From Pseudomonadota bacterium (GTDB lineage: Bacteria > Pseudomonadota > Gammaproteobacteria > Xanthomonadales > SZUA-38): DNA of 64,000 bases. Within the stretch, counting starts at the first letter, position 1. Each line of letters opens with the position of its first letter. The notes beneath the pieces were generated by a model. It saw only the letters and a list, made by a program, of their open reading frames with translations. It searched no databases and was not told the DNA's origin. The stretch is taken from assembly GCA_039033415.1 (NCBI GenBank), contig JBCCCR010000036.1, positions 1-64,000 on the forward strand, in the 5' to 3' direction. A program made the translations under genes and the position numbers. Of this stretch, positions 50,720 through 59,124 are shown one piece after another.

Positions 50720-52615
50720 ATGCTGAATCGCCTCCTAGTGCTGGTCCTTTTGCTTTCGTTCGGTCCGATTGCTGTTGCCTCTGACGCTGCGCTATCCGCA
50801 GCCGTGATGCGTATGGCCAAGGTCGGCAGCTCTTCATCACCCAGCTTTTCGCCCGATGGCAAAACCCTGGCGTTTGTATCGACGCTATCGGGTCTGCCGC
50901 AAATCTGGACGATTTCGGCGTCCGGTGGATTTCCTCGCCAGGTCACGGCGCTGGAGGATCAGATTCAGAGCGTAACGTGGTCCCCGGACGGCGAGTGGCT
51001 GGCGTTCCTGCTGGCGCCCGGCGGCGGCATGAACAGCCAGATCTACCTGGTGCGGCCCGACGGTACCGGCATGCGCCAGCTCACCGCTGGCGGTCAGGTC
51101 AATAACTTTCTTGCCGGCTGGAATCGAAGTGGTTCGCGCCTCTGGCTGGCGTCCAATGAGCGAAGTCCTGCGGCGATGGACGCTTATACCTATGAGATGG
51201 GCTCAGGCGAGCTCACCCACCGCGCCAACAATCCGGGCATCGGCGGGGCCAGCGACGAAAGCCCGGACGGCCGACGAGCGATCCTTTGGCGGGTGCAAAG
51301 CCGTTCAGACGGCAATCTCTATGTGATCGACCTCAAGAGCGGCGCGGAGCATCTGCTGACACCTCATAAGCCGCCAGGGACTTTCAGCAATGGCCGCTTT
51401 CTGGACAACGAAACGATCCTGTTGGCAAGCAATGCCGAGCGCGATTTGATTGCGCTGGGTCGGGTGAAGCTGGACGAAGACGGTCGCCCGGGTCCGCTGG
51501 AAGTTGTCGCCTCCCACCCGACGGGCGAGCTGCAGAGCCTGACGCTCACCAAAGACGGTCGCACCGGGCTGCTGATCTGGAACGTCCGTGGCCGCAGCGA
51601 GCTGGCATGGCTCGACACCCAAACCTGGGAGACCCGCCCGGGCCCAACGGTGCCCGCAGAGGTGGTCTACAGCGCGACCTTCTCCGCTGACGGGAAGCAG
51701 CTGGCCTTTGTCGCCAACGGCGCGGCCCGACCCACGGACATCTGGGTCTACAACCGCGAGGCAGATCGGCTGACCCAGCTTACGCGCAGTCCTCACGCTG
51801 GGGTCGATCTCAAGAGCCTGGTGGAACCGGAGCTGGTGACCTTCGACGCTCATGATGGCCTCACGCTCTCGGGTTGGCTGTACCTGCCGCCTGAGCGCAG
51901 CGATCCGGTACCGATGGTCTTAAGTTTCCATGGGGGTCCGGAAGGTCAGTCGCGCCCACGGTTCCGCAGCGATTTTCAGGCGCTGCTCTCACTGGGCATC
52001 GGGGTGTTCGACCCGAACGTGCGCGGCTCCGCTGGCTTCGGCAAAAGATTTGTCAATCTGGACAACGGTGAGCTCCGATTCGACGGCATTCGCGATATCA
52101 AAGCCTGCGTCGATTACGTCGTCGGTGAGGGCTATGCGAACCCGGATCGACTCGGGATCATGGGTGGGTCTTACGGCGGCTATATGACCATGGCCGGCCT
52201 CGCCTGGTATCCCGACATGTTCGCCGCCGGCGCCAACCTGTTTGGCGTCGTGAATTTTGCAACCTTCTTTGCGGAAACCGAGCCCTGGATGGCGGCGATA
52301 TCGAAGGTGGAGTATGGCGACCCCGACACGCAGGCCGAGCTGCTCGCGCGCCTGTCACCCATCAATAAGCTGGATCAGGTAAAAGCCCCCACCCTGGTGC
52401 TCCACGGCCAGAACGATACCAACGTGCCGGTCGTTGAGGCGGAACAGGTGGTCGACCAGCTCAAGGCGCGGAATGTTCCGGTGGAGTACGTGCTGTTCCC
52501 CGACGAAGGGCATGGATTTCGCAAAACCGCCAACCGCGTCACGTCCACCGTTTCAATTGTTCGCTGGTTTGAGCGTTATCTGCTGGCAGAAAATGCACCC
52601 AAGGCGGCGCCATGA
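50720..52615 (+). CDS. Exported S9-family serine peptidase (prolyl oligopeptidase/acylaminoacyl-peptidase type)
   Basis: The 631-aa protein has a signal peptide (LLVLVLLLSFGPIAVA). A beta-propeller of PD40-like repeats follows (FSPDGKTLAFVST, WSPDGEWLAFLL, FSADGKQLAFVAN; about 40-370), then a C-terminal hydrolase domain with the triad S484 (GGSYGGYM), D566 (HGQNDTNVP) and H598 (DEGHGF). It would cleave short peptides in the periplasm. It overlaps the VOC gene downstream (ATGA) and heads a run of seven same-strand genes. Confidence 0.92.
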   Translation: MLNRLLVLVLLLSFGPIAVASDAALSAAVMRMAKVGSSSSPSFSPDGKTLAFVSTLSGLPQIWTISASGGFPRQVTALEDQIQSVTWSPDGEWLAFLLAPGGGMNSQIYLVRPDGTGMRQLTAGGQVNNFLAGWNRSGSRLWLASNERSPAAMDAYTYEMGSGELTHRANNPGIGGASDESPDGRRAILWRVQSRSDGNLYVIDLKSGAEHLLTPHKPPGTFSNGRFLDNETILLASNAERDLIALGRVKLDEDGRPGPLEVVASHPTGELQSLTLTKDGRTGLLIWNVRGRSELAWLDTQTWETRPGPTVPAEVVYSATFSADGKQLAFVANGAARPTDIWVYNREADRLTQLTRSPHAGVDLKSLVEPELVTFDAHDGLTLSGWLYLPPERSDPVPMVLSFHGGPEGQSRPRFRSDFQALLSLGIGVFDPNVRGSAGFGKRFVNLDNGELRFDGIRDIKACVDYVVGEGYANPDRLGIMGGSYGGYMTMAGLAWYPDMFAAGANLFGVVNFATFFAETEPWMAAISKVEYGDPDTQAELLARLSPINKLDQVKAPTLVLHGQNDTNVPVVEAEQVVDQLKARNVPVEYVLFPDEGHGFRKTANRVTSTVSIVRWFERYLLAENAPKAAP

Positions 52616-53115
52616 AGCTCAGCCAGATGGTCCGTACGGCTATCCTCACCGCGAACCTTGATCGGTCGCGCACGTTCTACGAGCAGGTGCTCGGAATGAC
52701 GGACGTCTACTGGCAGGGTCATCTCAACGATCCGACCGTCTGGCACCTGCTGGGCACGGCGGACAACGCGCAGTGTCGCGCGGTCATCCTGAAGCCACCG
52801 GGTCAGCCTGATTTTGGCATGGTGGGATTGTTTGAGGTTTCCGGCCCAGGGCCATCAGCGCTGCCCGAAGCCTCGAACGAAATCCGCGTCGGAGAGGGAG
52901 TCTGCGTCTTCTACTGCTCCGACCTGGAATACGTTGTTGATCGAACCGAAACCTTTGGCGGGCGCGTCGTTGCGGCGCCAATCAATCTCGTCCATGAAGG
53001 CCGTACTAAACAGCGAGAAATGTGCCTGCGAGACCCCGACGGTCACGCGATCAATCTCATCGAATGGGATCCCGCGGAGGTGCGACGACCGGAGCTGACT
53101 CCGGGAGAGCTGTGA
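52612..53115 (+). CDS. VOC (glyoxalase/dioxygenase superfamily) protein
   Basis: The 167-aa protein has two beta-alpha-beta-beta-beta halves: RTAILTANLDRSRTFYEQVLGM near the N-terminus and CVFYCSDLEYVVDRTETFGG with REMCLRDPDGHAINLIEW at the end. VOC proteins bind a metal and act as glyoxalases, dioxygenases or drug-binding proteins. The reaction cannot be told. It overlaps the S9 peptidase gene by 4 nt. Confidence 0.85.
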   Translation: MKLSQMVRTAILTANLDRSRTFYEQVLGMTDVYWQGHLNDPTVWHLLGTADNAQCRAVILKPPGQPDFGMVGLFEVSGPGPSALPEASNEIRVGEGVCVFYCSDLEYVVDRTETFGGRVVAAPINLVHEGRTKQREMCLRDPDGHAINLIEWDPAEVRRPELTPGEL

Positions 53116-53285
53116 GTCGGGAATCGAACCGGTACTCTACTGTTTGGAAGCTCAACCGCTCCGCGCAGCGCTGTTGTTCGTTCACGCGATCAGAGACGGA
53201 TCCCTTGGCCGGGCCGTCTCAATGGGCGTATTCCACCGCGCCTAGTTTCCGGGCACCCCGTTAAACCGACAGGAGCTCCTCCGCT

Positions 53286-53669
53286 ATGAACCGGCTTTTC
53301 ACCAATATTCTGACCAACGACGTTGCTAAAACCGCTGCTTTTTATGAGGCCGTCTTCGGCATGAATCGCCACTACGATTCGGACTGGTTTGTGATCTTGG
53401 TGCATGACGCGCAGCCGGGTCAGGAGTTTGGTGTACTGGATCGATCCTCCGAGATTGTCCCGGAAGTTGCTCGCGGCGATTTTGGTGGCGCCATGATCAC
53501 CTTTGTTGTCGACGACTGTGAACAGACGTTCTTGCTGGCTCAGGGTCAGGGAGCTGCGGTCGTCGAGGCGCCGCAGCTAATGCCGTATGGCCAACGCCGC
53601 GCCGTCGTGCGTGATCCGGCCGGCACGGTCATCGATATCAGCTCTCCGGAAGGAGAACCCACGGGATGA
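53286..53669 (+). CDS. VOC (glyoxalase-like) protein
   Basis: The 127-aa protein has the VOC pattern: NILTNDVAKTAAFYEAVFGM at the start, MITFVVDDCEQTFLLAQGQGA in the middle and QRRAVVRDPAGTVIDIS at the end. A good Shine-Dalgarno (CAGGAGCTCC) precedes ATG. It resembles bleomycin-resistance-like VOC proteins that lack strong metal ligands. It lies 11 nt before the alpha/beta hydrolase gene. Confidence 0.85.
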   Translation: MNRLFTNILTNDVAKTAAFYEAVFGMNRHYDSDWFVILVHDAQPGQEFGVLDRSSEIVPEVARGDFGGAMITFVVDDCEQTFLLAQGQGAAVVEAPQLMPYGQRRAVVRDPAGTVIDISSPEGEPTG

Positions 53670-53680
53670 GGCGCCACTGA

Positions 53681-54514
53681 GTGAAGCATCGGTACGTCGA
53701 CGGTAGCGAAGGCCAGCTTCATGTCAGCCTTGCGGGCAAGGGGCCACCGGTTTTGCTGCTGCACTGGGCGCCGCAGTCTGCGCGTATGTATGAACACGAA
53801 ATGCCCCAGTTGGCGTCTTCCGGTTATCACGCCATCGCGGTCGATCTGCTGGGTTTTGGTCGCTCGGACAAGCCTGAGACCATCCTTCCCTACGAGCGCC
53901 AGGCTCAGGCCGTGGCCGAGGCGGTGGATCAGCTGGGTCTGGAACGCTGCGCGGTCCTTGGCGCGCATTTGTCGGCGCCGATAGCCGTGCATTTGGCGCT
54001 GACCCATCGGTCAAAAGTCACCGCGCTCATGCTGGATGGCTGTGCCCATTTGCTGCCAGCGGCCGCGCAGCGGCGGATCGGTGAAAAAATGGCGGCCGTC
54101 AAGCTCAAGCCCCCGGGTTTCCACGAAGACGGCACCCACGAATCGCTGCCGTGGAAGCGGGCCCAGCGCTCGCTGGAAATCTACGATCCGGACTTTGTGG
54201 TCAGCGAGGCAACGCTGCCGCTGGTTTATCGGATCATGGCGGACGATCTGGCCGCCGGGCTGCTGGAAGACTACGGAACCTTTCAGCCTTACGACATGGC
54301 CGACGCGCTAGCTCAGGTCACTCAGCCGACGCTGGTGCTTTCGGCCGAGCGCGACCCGTTGTTCGACGCGCAGGCGCCCACCGTCGCAGCCTTGAACGCC
54401 GGCCATGCATCGGTTAAAGCGAAAACGTTTCGAGGCACCCACCCGCTCCATAATCCCCGACGCCGCGGCGAGTATGCGGGTGCGGTAGCCGACTTTCTGG
54501 AGGATCAGCGGTGA
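53681..54514 (+). CDS. Alpha/beta hydrolase
   Basis: The 277-aa protein has the hydrolase pattern: oxyanion-hole segment VLLLHWAPQSARMY, AIAVDLLGFGRSDKP and a late TLVLSAERDPLF (acid) with FRGTHPLHNP (His). The expected nucleophile elbow reads LGAHLSAP, that is, GAHLS with His where Ser usually stands, so the catalytic Ser may be displaced or lost; this deserves checking. Start is GTG 53681. It overlaps the PhyH gene (GTGA). Confidence 0.78.
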   Translation: MKHRYVDGSEGQLHVSLAGKGPPVLLLHWAPQSARMYEHEMPQLASSGYHAIAVDLLGFGRSDKPETILPYERQAQAVAEAVDQLGLERCAVLGAHLSAPIAVHLALTHRSKVTALMLDGCAHLLPAAAQRRIGEKMAAVKLKPPGFHEDGTHESLPWKRAQRSLEIYDPDFVVSEATLPLVYRIMADDLAAGLLEDYGTFQPYDMADALAQVTQPTLVLSAERDPLFDAQAPTVAALNAGHASVKAKTFRGTHPLHNPRRRGEYAGAVADFLEDQR

Positions 54515-55371
54515 TCATCGACGACGCGGTTGTGGGAAGGTATCGCCGGGATGGCGCGGTTCTGATTCCCAACGTTTTTGGAGACTGGACAGCTTCTCTT
54601 GGTGACGCCTGTTTGTCGGTGCTGGATGATCATCGTGCCGGCGGTATCGACCCGTCCGTCCCCGTGTCGGCGCACCAAAATCCCTTGACGGTTGTCGAAG
54701 GCTTCGGCGGTGGAGCGATGATGCTGAATCTGGTGCCCTACCACGCTGGTTTCGCCCAGTGGCTGGAGGCTTCGCCCGCGGCGGAGCTCACCGCGAACGT
54801 GATGCAAAGCCAAACCTCCCGCTTCTGGGTGGACGCTTCATTCCTCAAGGACGAAGCCGACGCGAGCGAAGGCACACCGTGGCACAACGACACCTGCACC
54901 TGGCCGTTCTGGGGTGCACAGATGACCATACTCTGGATCGCGCTGACAGACGTTGAAGAGGATAACGGCCCGCTGACGACCGTCGCCGGGAGTCATCGCG
55001 GGACTGGCCGGTACTACTCCCCTTTTTTTCCGCCCACGGACGCGATACCTGAACCTTACGAACCGTGGCAGGCTCTGCTCGACCAGGTGGAGGCACCCGA
55101 CGCGCGTATCCAGACCTGGACCATGAGGCGTGGCGACTGTCTCTGTATGCATCCCTCAACCATCCACGGTTCGCTGCCTCGCAAGGGTGGCGCAACGCCG
55201 CGACTGGCGTTCAGCAGTCGATGGCTGGGGGATGACGTCGTCTGGAAACCCGATCCGCTCACCGAACGGATGACCACTCAGCTCAACGACCATCCGGCGA
55301 TGCACCGCGGTGAACCGCCGCCCGAGAGTGTAATGCCGATTCAATGGGGTGCTGCCAACGCCTCCGCTTGA
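54511..55371 (+). CDS. Phytanoyl-CoA dioxygenase (PhyH) family Fe(II)/2-oxoglutarate oxygenase
   Basis: This 286-aa protein has a double-stranded beta-helix oxygenase fold with the iron triad H125-x-D127 (TPWHNDT) and H219 (PSTIHGSLP), plus the 2-oxoglutarate-binding Arg expected about 10 residues later (TPRLAFSSRW). It hydroxylates an unknown substrate using O2. GTG 54511 overlaps the hydrolase stop, so the two genes are coupled and may act on related compounds. Confidence 0.88.
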   Translation: MIIDDAVVGRYRRDGAVLIPNVFGDWTASLGDACLSVLDDHRAGGIDPSVPVSAHQNPLTVVEGFGGGAMMLNLVPYHAGFAQWLEASPAAELTANVMQSQTSRFWVDASFLKDEADASEGTPWHNDTCTWPFWGAQMTILWIALTDVEEDNGPLTTVAGSHRGTGRYYSPFFPPTDAIPEPYEPWQALLDQVEAPDARIQTWTMRRGDCLCMHPSTIHGSLPRKGGATPRLAFSSRWLGDDVVWKPDPLTERMTTQLNDHPAMHRGEPPPESVMPIQWGAANASA

Positions 55372-55445
55372 CGGCGAAGGGTGTTCTACCTGGCGAAGGT
55401 CTATGGCACAGTGGGACTGCACAGTTTCCATACCAGGTCTGTTCG

Positions 55446-56102
55446 ATGCGATTGACTCTAGCTCTTTTAGTTCTTCTGCTCAGCGGTTGCGCCGGTTCAT
55501 CCAAGCCGCCAACCTTCGACACGCCACCTGACGTGACGCCGGATGGTCTCCAGCGGTTCGACAGCCCGGTTTTTGAGCTGGTGTACGTGAAGCCTGATCT
55601 CGATCTCTCGAGCTACAACCTGATCCAGATCCGACCGATCGGCTTGGGCTACAAGCGAGACCCGGCGAAGGGCCCGATGCTGCTGCGGCCGGCGAGAAAC
55701 TTTGAGCTGAATCCGTCCCAGCGCACGCAGGTCAGCCGAGCGTTTGCACGGGCGTTTACCGAGGCCATGACGGGCGATCAGCGGTATCGCCAGGTTATTG
55801 ACCCGGAAGCGGGCGCCATGCAGGTGAAACTTGCGTTGGCCAGACTCGAGGTCAATATCCCGGAAGCCGGTGCCGACACCACCGAAAAAGTCACGGTCGA
55901 CAAGGCCGGTGAGATGACGCTGGTGGTTGAGGTGTCAGACTCCATCAGCGGGGAGCCGCTGGTGCGGGGGCGCGATACTTATGTGGTTTCAGGGGATGGC
56001 CAGTCCCGGGCTGACCTCAACCTCGAAATCAGCGCGGTATTCACCCAGTGGGCTATAGACATCCGCAACGGTTTTGATCAGCTATCGCCGGGCAGAAACT
56101 AG
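55446..56102 (+). CDS. DUF3313-family lipoprotein
   Basis: The 218-aa protein has a lipoprotein signal (RLTLALLVLLLSGCAGS, lipobox LSGC at about 13-16). The mature part fits DUF3313: LSSYNLIQIRPIGLGYK, LNPSQRTQVSRAFARAFTEAM, VKLALARLEVNIPEAG and a late WAIDIRNGFDQL. It is probably attached to the outer membrane; the family is uncharacterised. ATG 55446 is chosen for the signal peptide, since in-frame sequence upstream encodes no export signal. Confidence 0.85.
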   Translation: MRLTLALLVLLLSGCAGSSKPPTFDTPPDVTPDGLQRFDSPVFELVYVKPDLDLSSYNLIQIRPIGLGYKRDPAKGPMLLRPARNFELNPSQRTQVSRAFARAFTEAMTGDQRYRQVIDPEAGAMQVKLALARLEVNIPEAGADTTEKVTVDKAGEMTLVVEVSDSISGEPLVRGRDTYVVSGDGQSRADLNLEISAVFTQWAIDIRNGFDQLSPGRN

Positions 56103-56110
56103 CCACGGTT

Positions 56111-57169
56111 TTGGACCAGCCCCCGGCGCTGAAGCCGGCTTTTAGTACAATCCTCGAGATAGGTACGTGGCGATTACGTCGTCTTCTTGTACTGGGCATG
56201 ACCCTCAGTCTTTCCAACGCCATCGCTGCGGCTGGCTGGATCGAAGCGACCGCAATCGTTCGGTCATTGGACCGCCACGTAGCGTTTTTTGTCGACGTTG
56301 GTGGTTACGAGGTGCGGCATACAGGTCAGACGAGCCGAGCGATCCTGCGCCACTGGGGTCTTGGCGAACAGGTCACCGGCCGGGAGCTGCTGTTGGCGGA
56401 GCCCGAGTCTACCCGGGGATTTATCCGACTCGTTGCGCTAACCGGCGCAGAAAATCAGCGAGAGATCCGATCAGCCGGGCAGTTTTTCGATTCCGGCGGC
56501 ATCATGGGCCTGAACGTGCGGGTCAGCAGCATCAGCAAAACGTTCGAGCGGGCTCAGGCTTCGGGCTGGCGCCCACTCTCGGGTCCAGTCTGGTTTTCGG
56601 TCGAAGACTTCTCCGTCGGAGAAGCGGTTTTCTTGGGTCCCGACGGCCTATCCATCGGGCTGATCGAGCGCAAAAAGCCGCCGCTTGGACCTGAGTGGGC
56701 GCTGACGGACGGAACCTTTTCACGTCCGAACAACGCATTTGTGATCACGGCAGATTTGCAGTCCTCAAGAGCGTTTTATCTGGGAGAGCTCAGTTGGAAA
56801 CCCTTTCTTGAGGACACCGGTCCCGCGGCGCAACCCGGGATGAACCTCTACGGGTGGCCGCACAACCGAGTCGAGGATGTCGAGCGCCACGTGGTGTGGT
56901 GGCATCCGGGCGAAGGTGGAGAAGGTTCGCTGGCACAGATCCAGCTTCGCGGTGCGACGGGGCGAGACTTCAACCAACATGCTGCGCCGCCCAACCTGGG
57001 TTGGGTCGCGTTGAGGCATATCTCGGATGACGATTTGACCGAAAACGCTCAGGGCTCATCTTTAGTGTTGGAGCCTTACGGTTGCGTCCACTTAAGTCAC
57101 CGCGTCGACCCCGATGGCGTTCGCCATGAGTTTCTCCGCCGATCGTCTGCCTGCCCGGACGTGAGGTAG
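56111..57169 (+). CDS. Exported double VOC-domain protein
   Basis: This protein of up to 352 aa has a hydrophobic segment (LRRLLVLGMTLSLSNAIAAA, about 22-41) that looks like a signal peptide, then two VOC-like halves (AIVRSLDRHVAFFVDVGGYEV with FLGPDGLSIGLIER; FVITADLQSSRAFYLGELSW with VDPDGVRHEFL). An exported VOC protein is uncommon, since most act in the cytoplasm. The start is uncertain: TTG 56111 gives a long N-terminus, ATG 56198 would remove most of the signal. It follows the lipoprotein gene by 8 nt. Confidence 0.7.
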   Translation: MDQPPALKPAFSTILEIGTWRLRRLLVLGMTLSLSNAIAAAGWIEATAIVRSLDRHVAFFVDVGGYEVRHTGQTSRAILRHWGLGEQVTGRELLLAEPESTRGFIRLVALTGAENQREIRSAGQFFDSGGIMGLNVRVSSISKTFERAQASGWRPLSGPVWFSVEDFSVGEAVFLGPDGLSIGLIERKKPPLGPEWALTDGTFSRPNNAFVITADLQSSRAFYLGELSWKPFLEDTGPAAQPGMNLYGWPHNRVEDVERHVVWWHPGEGGEGSLAQIQLRGATGRDFNQHAAPPNLGWVALRHISDDDLTENAQGSSLVLEPYGCVHLSHRVDPDGVRHEFLRRSSACPDVR

Positions 57170-57196
57170 GCGGCTCACACGAAGCTTAACGACACG

Positions 57197-57610
57197 TCAT
57201 GAGGGCTTGCTCGGTGCACCGATTGTCCAGGTGTACCCGAACGGGTCTTTGAGGTGACCATAGCGATCGCCCCAGAACTGATCCGCTAACGGCATCGTCA
57301 CCTCGGCACCAGCGGCTACCGCCCGGTCCCACCACGCGTCAGCGTCATCCACGGCCAGATGGAATACGGCACACGCGGGCTCGGGCGCTTGAGCGCCCCC
57401 GCGATATTCCGGGAAATCGTCGTGCATCATGACGAAGTCCCCGTTGATCACGAGCGCCGCGTGCAGCAGGCGAGCGCCGTTGTCCTCGGCTTGCCGGGCC
57501 AGCTCCTCGGCGCCAAACGCTAGCTTGTAAAACTCGATGGCCGCAGCGCACTGCCCGCCGCGAATGGTGAGATGCGGCGTGACGCCGCTGGATGGTCTGT
57601 CTTGTGCCAT
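57197..57610 (-). CDS. VOC-family protein (PhnB/glyoxalase-like)
   Basis: The 137-aa protein resembles PhnB-like VOC proteins: TPHLTIRGGQCAAAIEFYKLAFGA, INGDFVMMHDDFPEYRGG, VFHLAVDDADAWWDRAVAAGA and FGYTWTIGAPS. Function is unknown. ATG 57610 is chosen over 57664 because the family starts there. It is the fourth VOC gene within 5 kb. Confidence 0.85.
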   Translation of the reverse strand: MAQDRPSSGVTPHLTIRGGQCAAAIEFYKLAFGAEELARQAEDNGARLLHAALVINGDFVMMHDDFPEYRGGAQAPEPACAVFHLAVDDADAWWDRAVAAGAEVTMPLADQFWGDRYGHLKDPFGYTWTIGAPSKPS

Positions 57611-57729
57611 GACCAATCTCCCTCTGAACGTGTCGCCATCATACTTGAACTCTTTTAGGCGCATTCTCGGGAGCGAAGGTTACAATCCGCGAATCGGTGT
57701 CATTGGGTTGATGCCAATAGGAGGAAAAC

Positions 57730-58149
57730 ATGACGGCAACCTGCATCTGCGGCGCGGTCGAGATATCGATTGTCAGCCGGCCCGAATTTATTCACGACTG
57801 CAACTGCAGCCTGTGTCGAAAGACCGGAGCCGCCTGGGGTTACTTCACCGGCGCCCAGGTCACAACCAAAGGTGAGACTGAGACTTTTGTTCGCCGCGAT
57901 AAATCGGGCGCCGCGGCCCAGGTGCATTCCTGCCGCGTCTGCGCGACCACAACCCATTTTGATCTCACCGAAGCGTTCAAGGCAGACAACCCCGCTGCCG
58001 ACCAGGTTGGAGTGAACATGAGAATGTTTGAACCGCACCTGCTCGAAGGTGTGGAGGTCCGATATCCCGACGGCGCAAACTGGGCCGGCCAGGGGGCGTT
58101 CGGCTATCGTCGCGAACCGATGACCATCACCGCCATGCAGCCGCTCTGA
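57730..58149 (+). CDS. GFA (glutathione-dependent formaldehyde-activating enzyme-like) family protein
   Basis: The 139-aa protein has the zinc-binding Cys set of the GFA fold: C5 and C7 (CIC), C24, C26 and C29 (DCNCSLC), C68 and C71 (SCRVC). True Gfa accelerates glutathione-formaldehyde adduct formation; many relatives have other or unknown roles. A strong Shine-Dalgarno (AGGAGG) precedes ATG by 5 nt. It lies between VOC and GST genes, fitting a detoxification neighbourhood. Confidence 0.88.
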   Translation: MTATCICGAVEISIVSRPEFIHDCNCSLCRKTGAAWGYFTGAQVTTKGETETFVRRDKSGAAAQVHSCRVCATTTHFDLTEAFKADNPAADQVGVNMRMFEPHLLEGVEVRYPDGANWAGQGAFGYRREPMTITAMQPL

Positions 58150-58170
58150 GGTTTCTCGCTCGCTCTATGT

Positions 58171-58839
58171 TTAGGCAAATGCTTCGTCAATGAAGCTGAA
58201 TCGCTCATCGATTGGCGTGCTCTCCCATTCGAGAAAAGCCTCATCGCTAAAGATTGCGTCGGTATAGCTCGCCCCGGGTCCGCTCACGGCAATGCCGTAA
58301 GTGCGAAACCGTGTAGCGACGGGTGCAAAGAACGCGTCGGCAATCGATCGTTGGCCGAACAGCCAGGGACCCTCCGACCCATGGGCGGTACAGAGCTTGT
58401 CCCACAGCGCGAGCACTCGATTGATGTCTCGCTGAGTGCCTTCCCTCAACCCGCTGGCCTGGCAGCGACGCTGAATGTTCATCGGCAGCTGGTCGCGCAA
58501 ATCCATAAAGCCTGAGTGCATCTCGCAGGTGGCGCTGCGCGCCTGCGCCCGCTTAAGCGGATCCGCCGGCCACAGCGACGGCGCCTTCTCGGCCGCCCAC
58601 TCGGCGATGGCGAGGCTGTCCCAGATTACCGTATCGTCGACATGCACCGCCGGAACCCGGCCGTTGGGGCTCACGGCGAGCACATCTTTGATCTCACCTC
58701 TGCCGTAGCCTTCCTGGGCCAGCGAAATCACTTTCTCGTCAAAGGGAATGTCCGCCCAGCGCAGGCAAAGCCATGGTCGGAGCGACCAGCTGGAGTAGTT
58801 TTTGTTGCCGAGAAAAAGGACGGTGTTAGCGTTTGACAT
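58171..58839 (-). CDS. Glutathione S-transferase family protein
   Basis: The 222-aa protein has a thioredoxin-fold N-terminus starting TVLFLGNKNYSSWSLRPWLCL, with GRVPAVHVDDTVIWDSLAIAEW (glutathione-binding DSLAI), and an all-helical C-terminus with WLFGQRSIADAFFAPVATRF. The SSWS start is typical of a bacterial GST subgroup with unknown substrates. It is convergent with the GFA gene. Confidence 0.9.
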   Translation of the reverse strand: MSNANTVLFLGNKNYSSWSLRPWLCLRWADIPFDEKVISLAQEGYGRGEIKDVLAVSPNGRVPAVHVDDTVIWDSLAIAEWAAEKAPSLWPADPLKRAQARSATCEMHSGFMDLRDQLPMNIQRRCQASGLREGTQRDINRVLALWDKLCTAHGSEGPWLFGQRSIADAFFAPVATRFRTYGIAVSGPGASYTDAIFSDEAFLEWESTPIDERFSFIDEAFA

Positions 58840-59124
58840 AGGTCGCTCCTGTTAGCGTCGCAGGACACTCAATCTCGCTACCCTAACGGCAAGCACCCGC
58901 CGCCGGTACCTACAGTTATTCAGGCTGCCGCGGTGGTACTGGGTATCTGAATACCGCCTCTCCGAAGTTTTCGCACAATCCGCGGCTGCGCTTTTTTCGA
59001 ACGCGTCGCCGATCAATTCACCCCAGCTGAAACCGTCATGCGTGTCGTATCGCTGAACCGCCTACGTATTGGAAGAGCAGGCCGCTTGAAACGCGCGGTG
59101 CGCTTAGGGACGAAGGGAGGCAGG

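Noticed and set aside
50626-50946. N-terminal extension of the DUF2237 frame over the S9 peptidase promoter
   Set aside because: The family match starts at MEKDDALNVLG (50625), and the extension would overlap the divergent gene.
53118-53140. GGTTCGATTCCC-like T-arm sequence on the minus strand
   Set aside because: The bases flanking it do not pair into a T stem, and no acceptor or anticodon arm follows, so it is not a tRNA.
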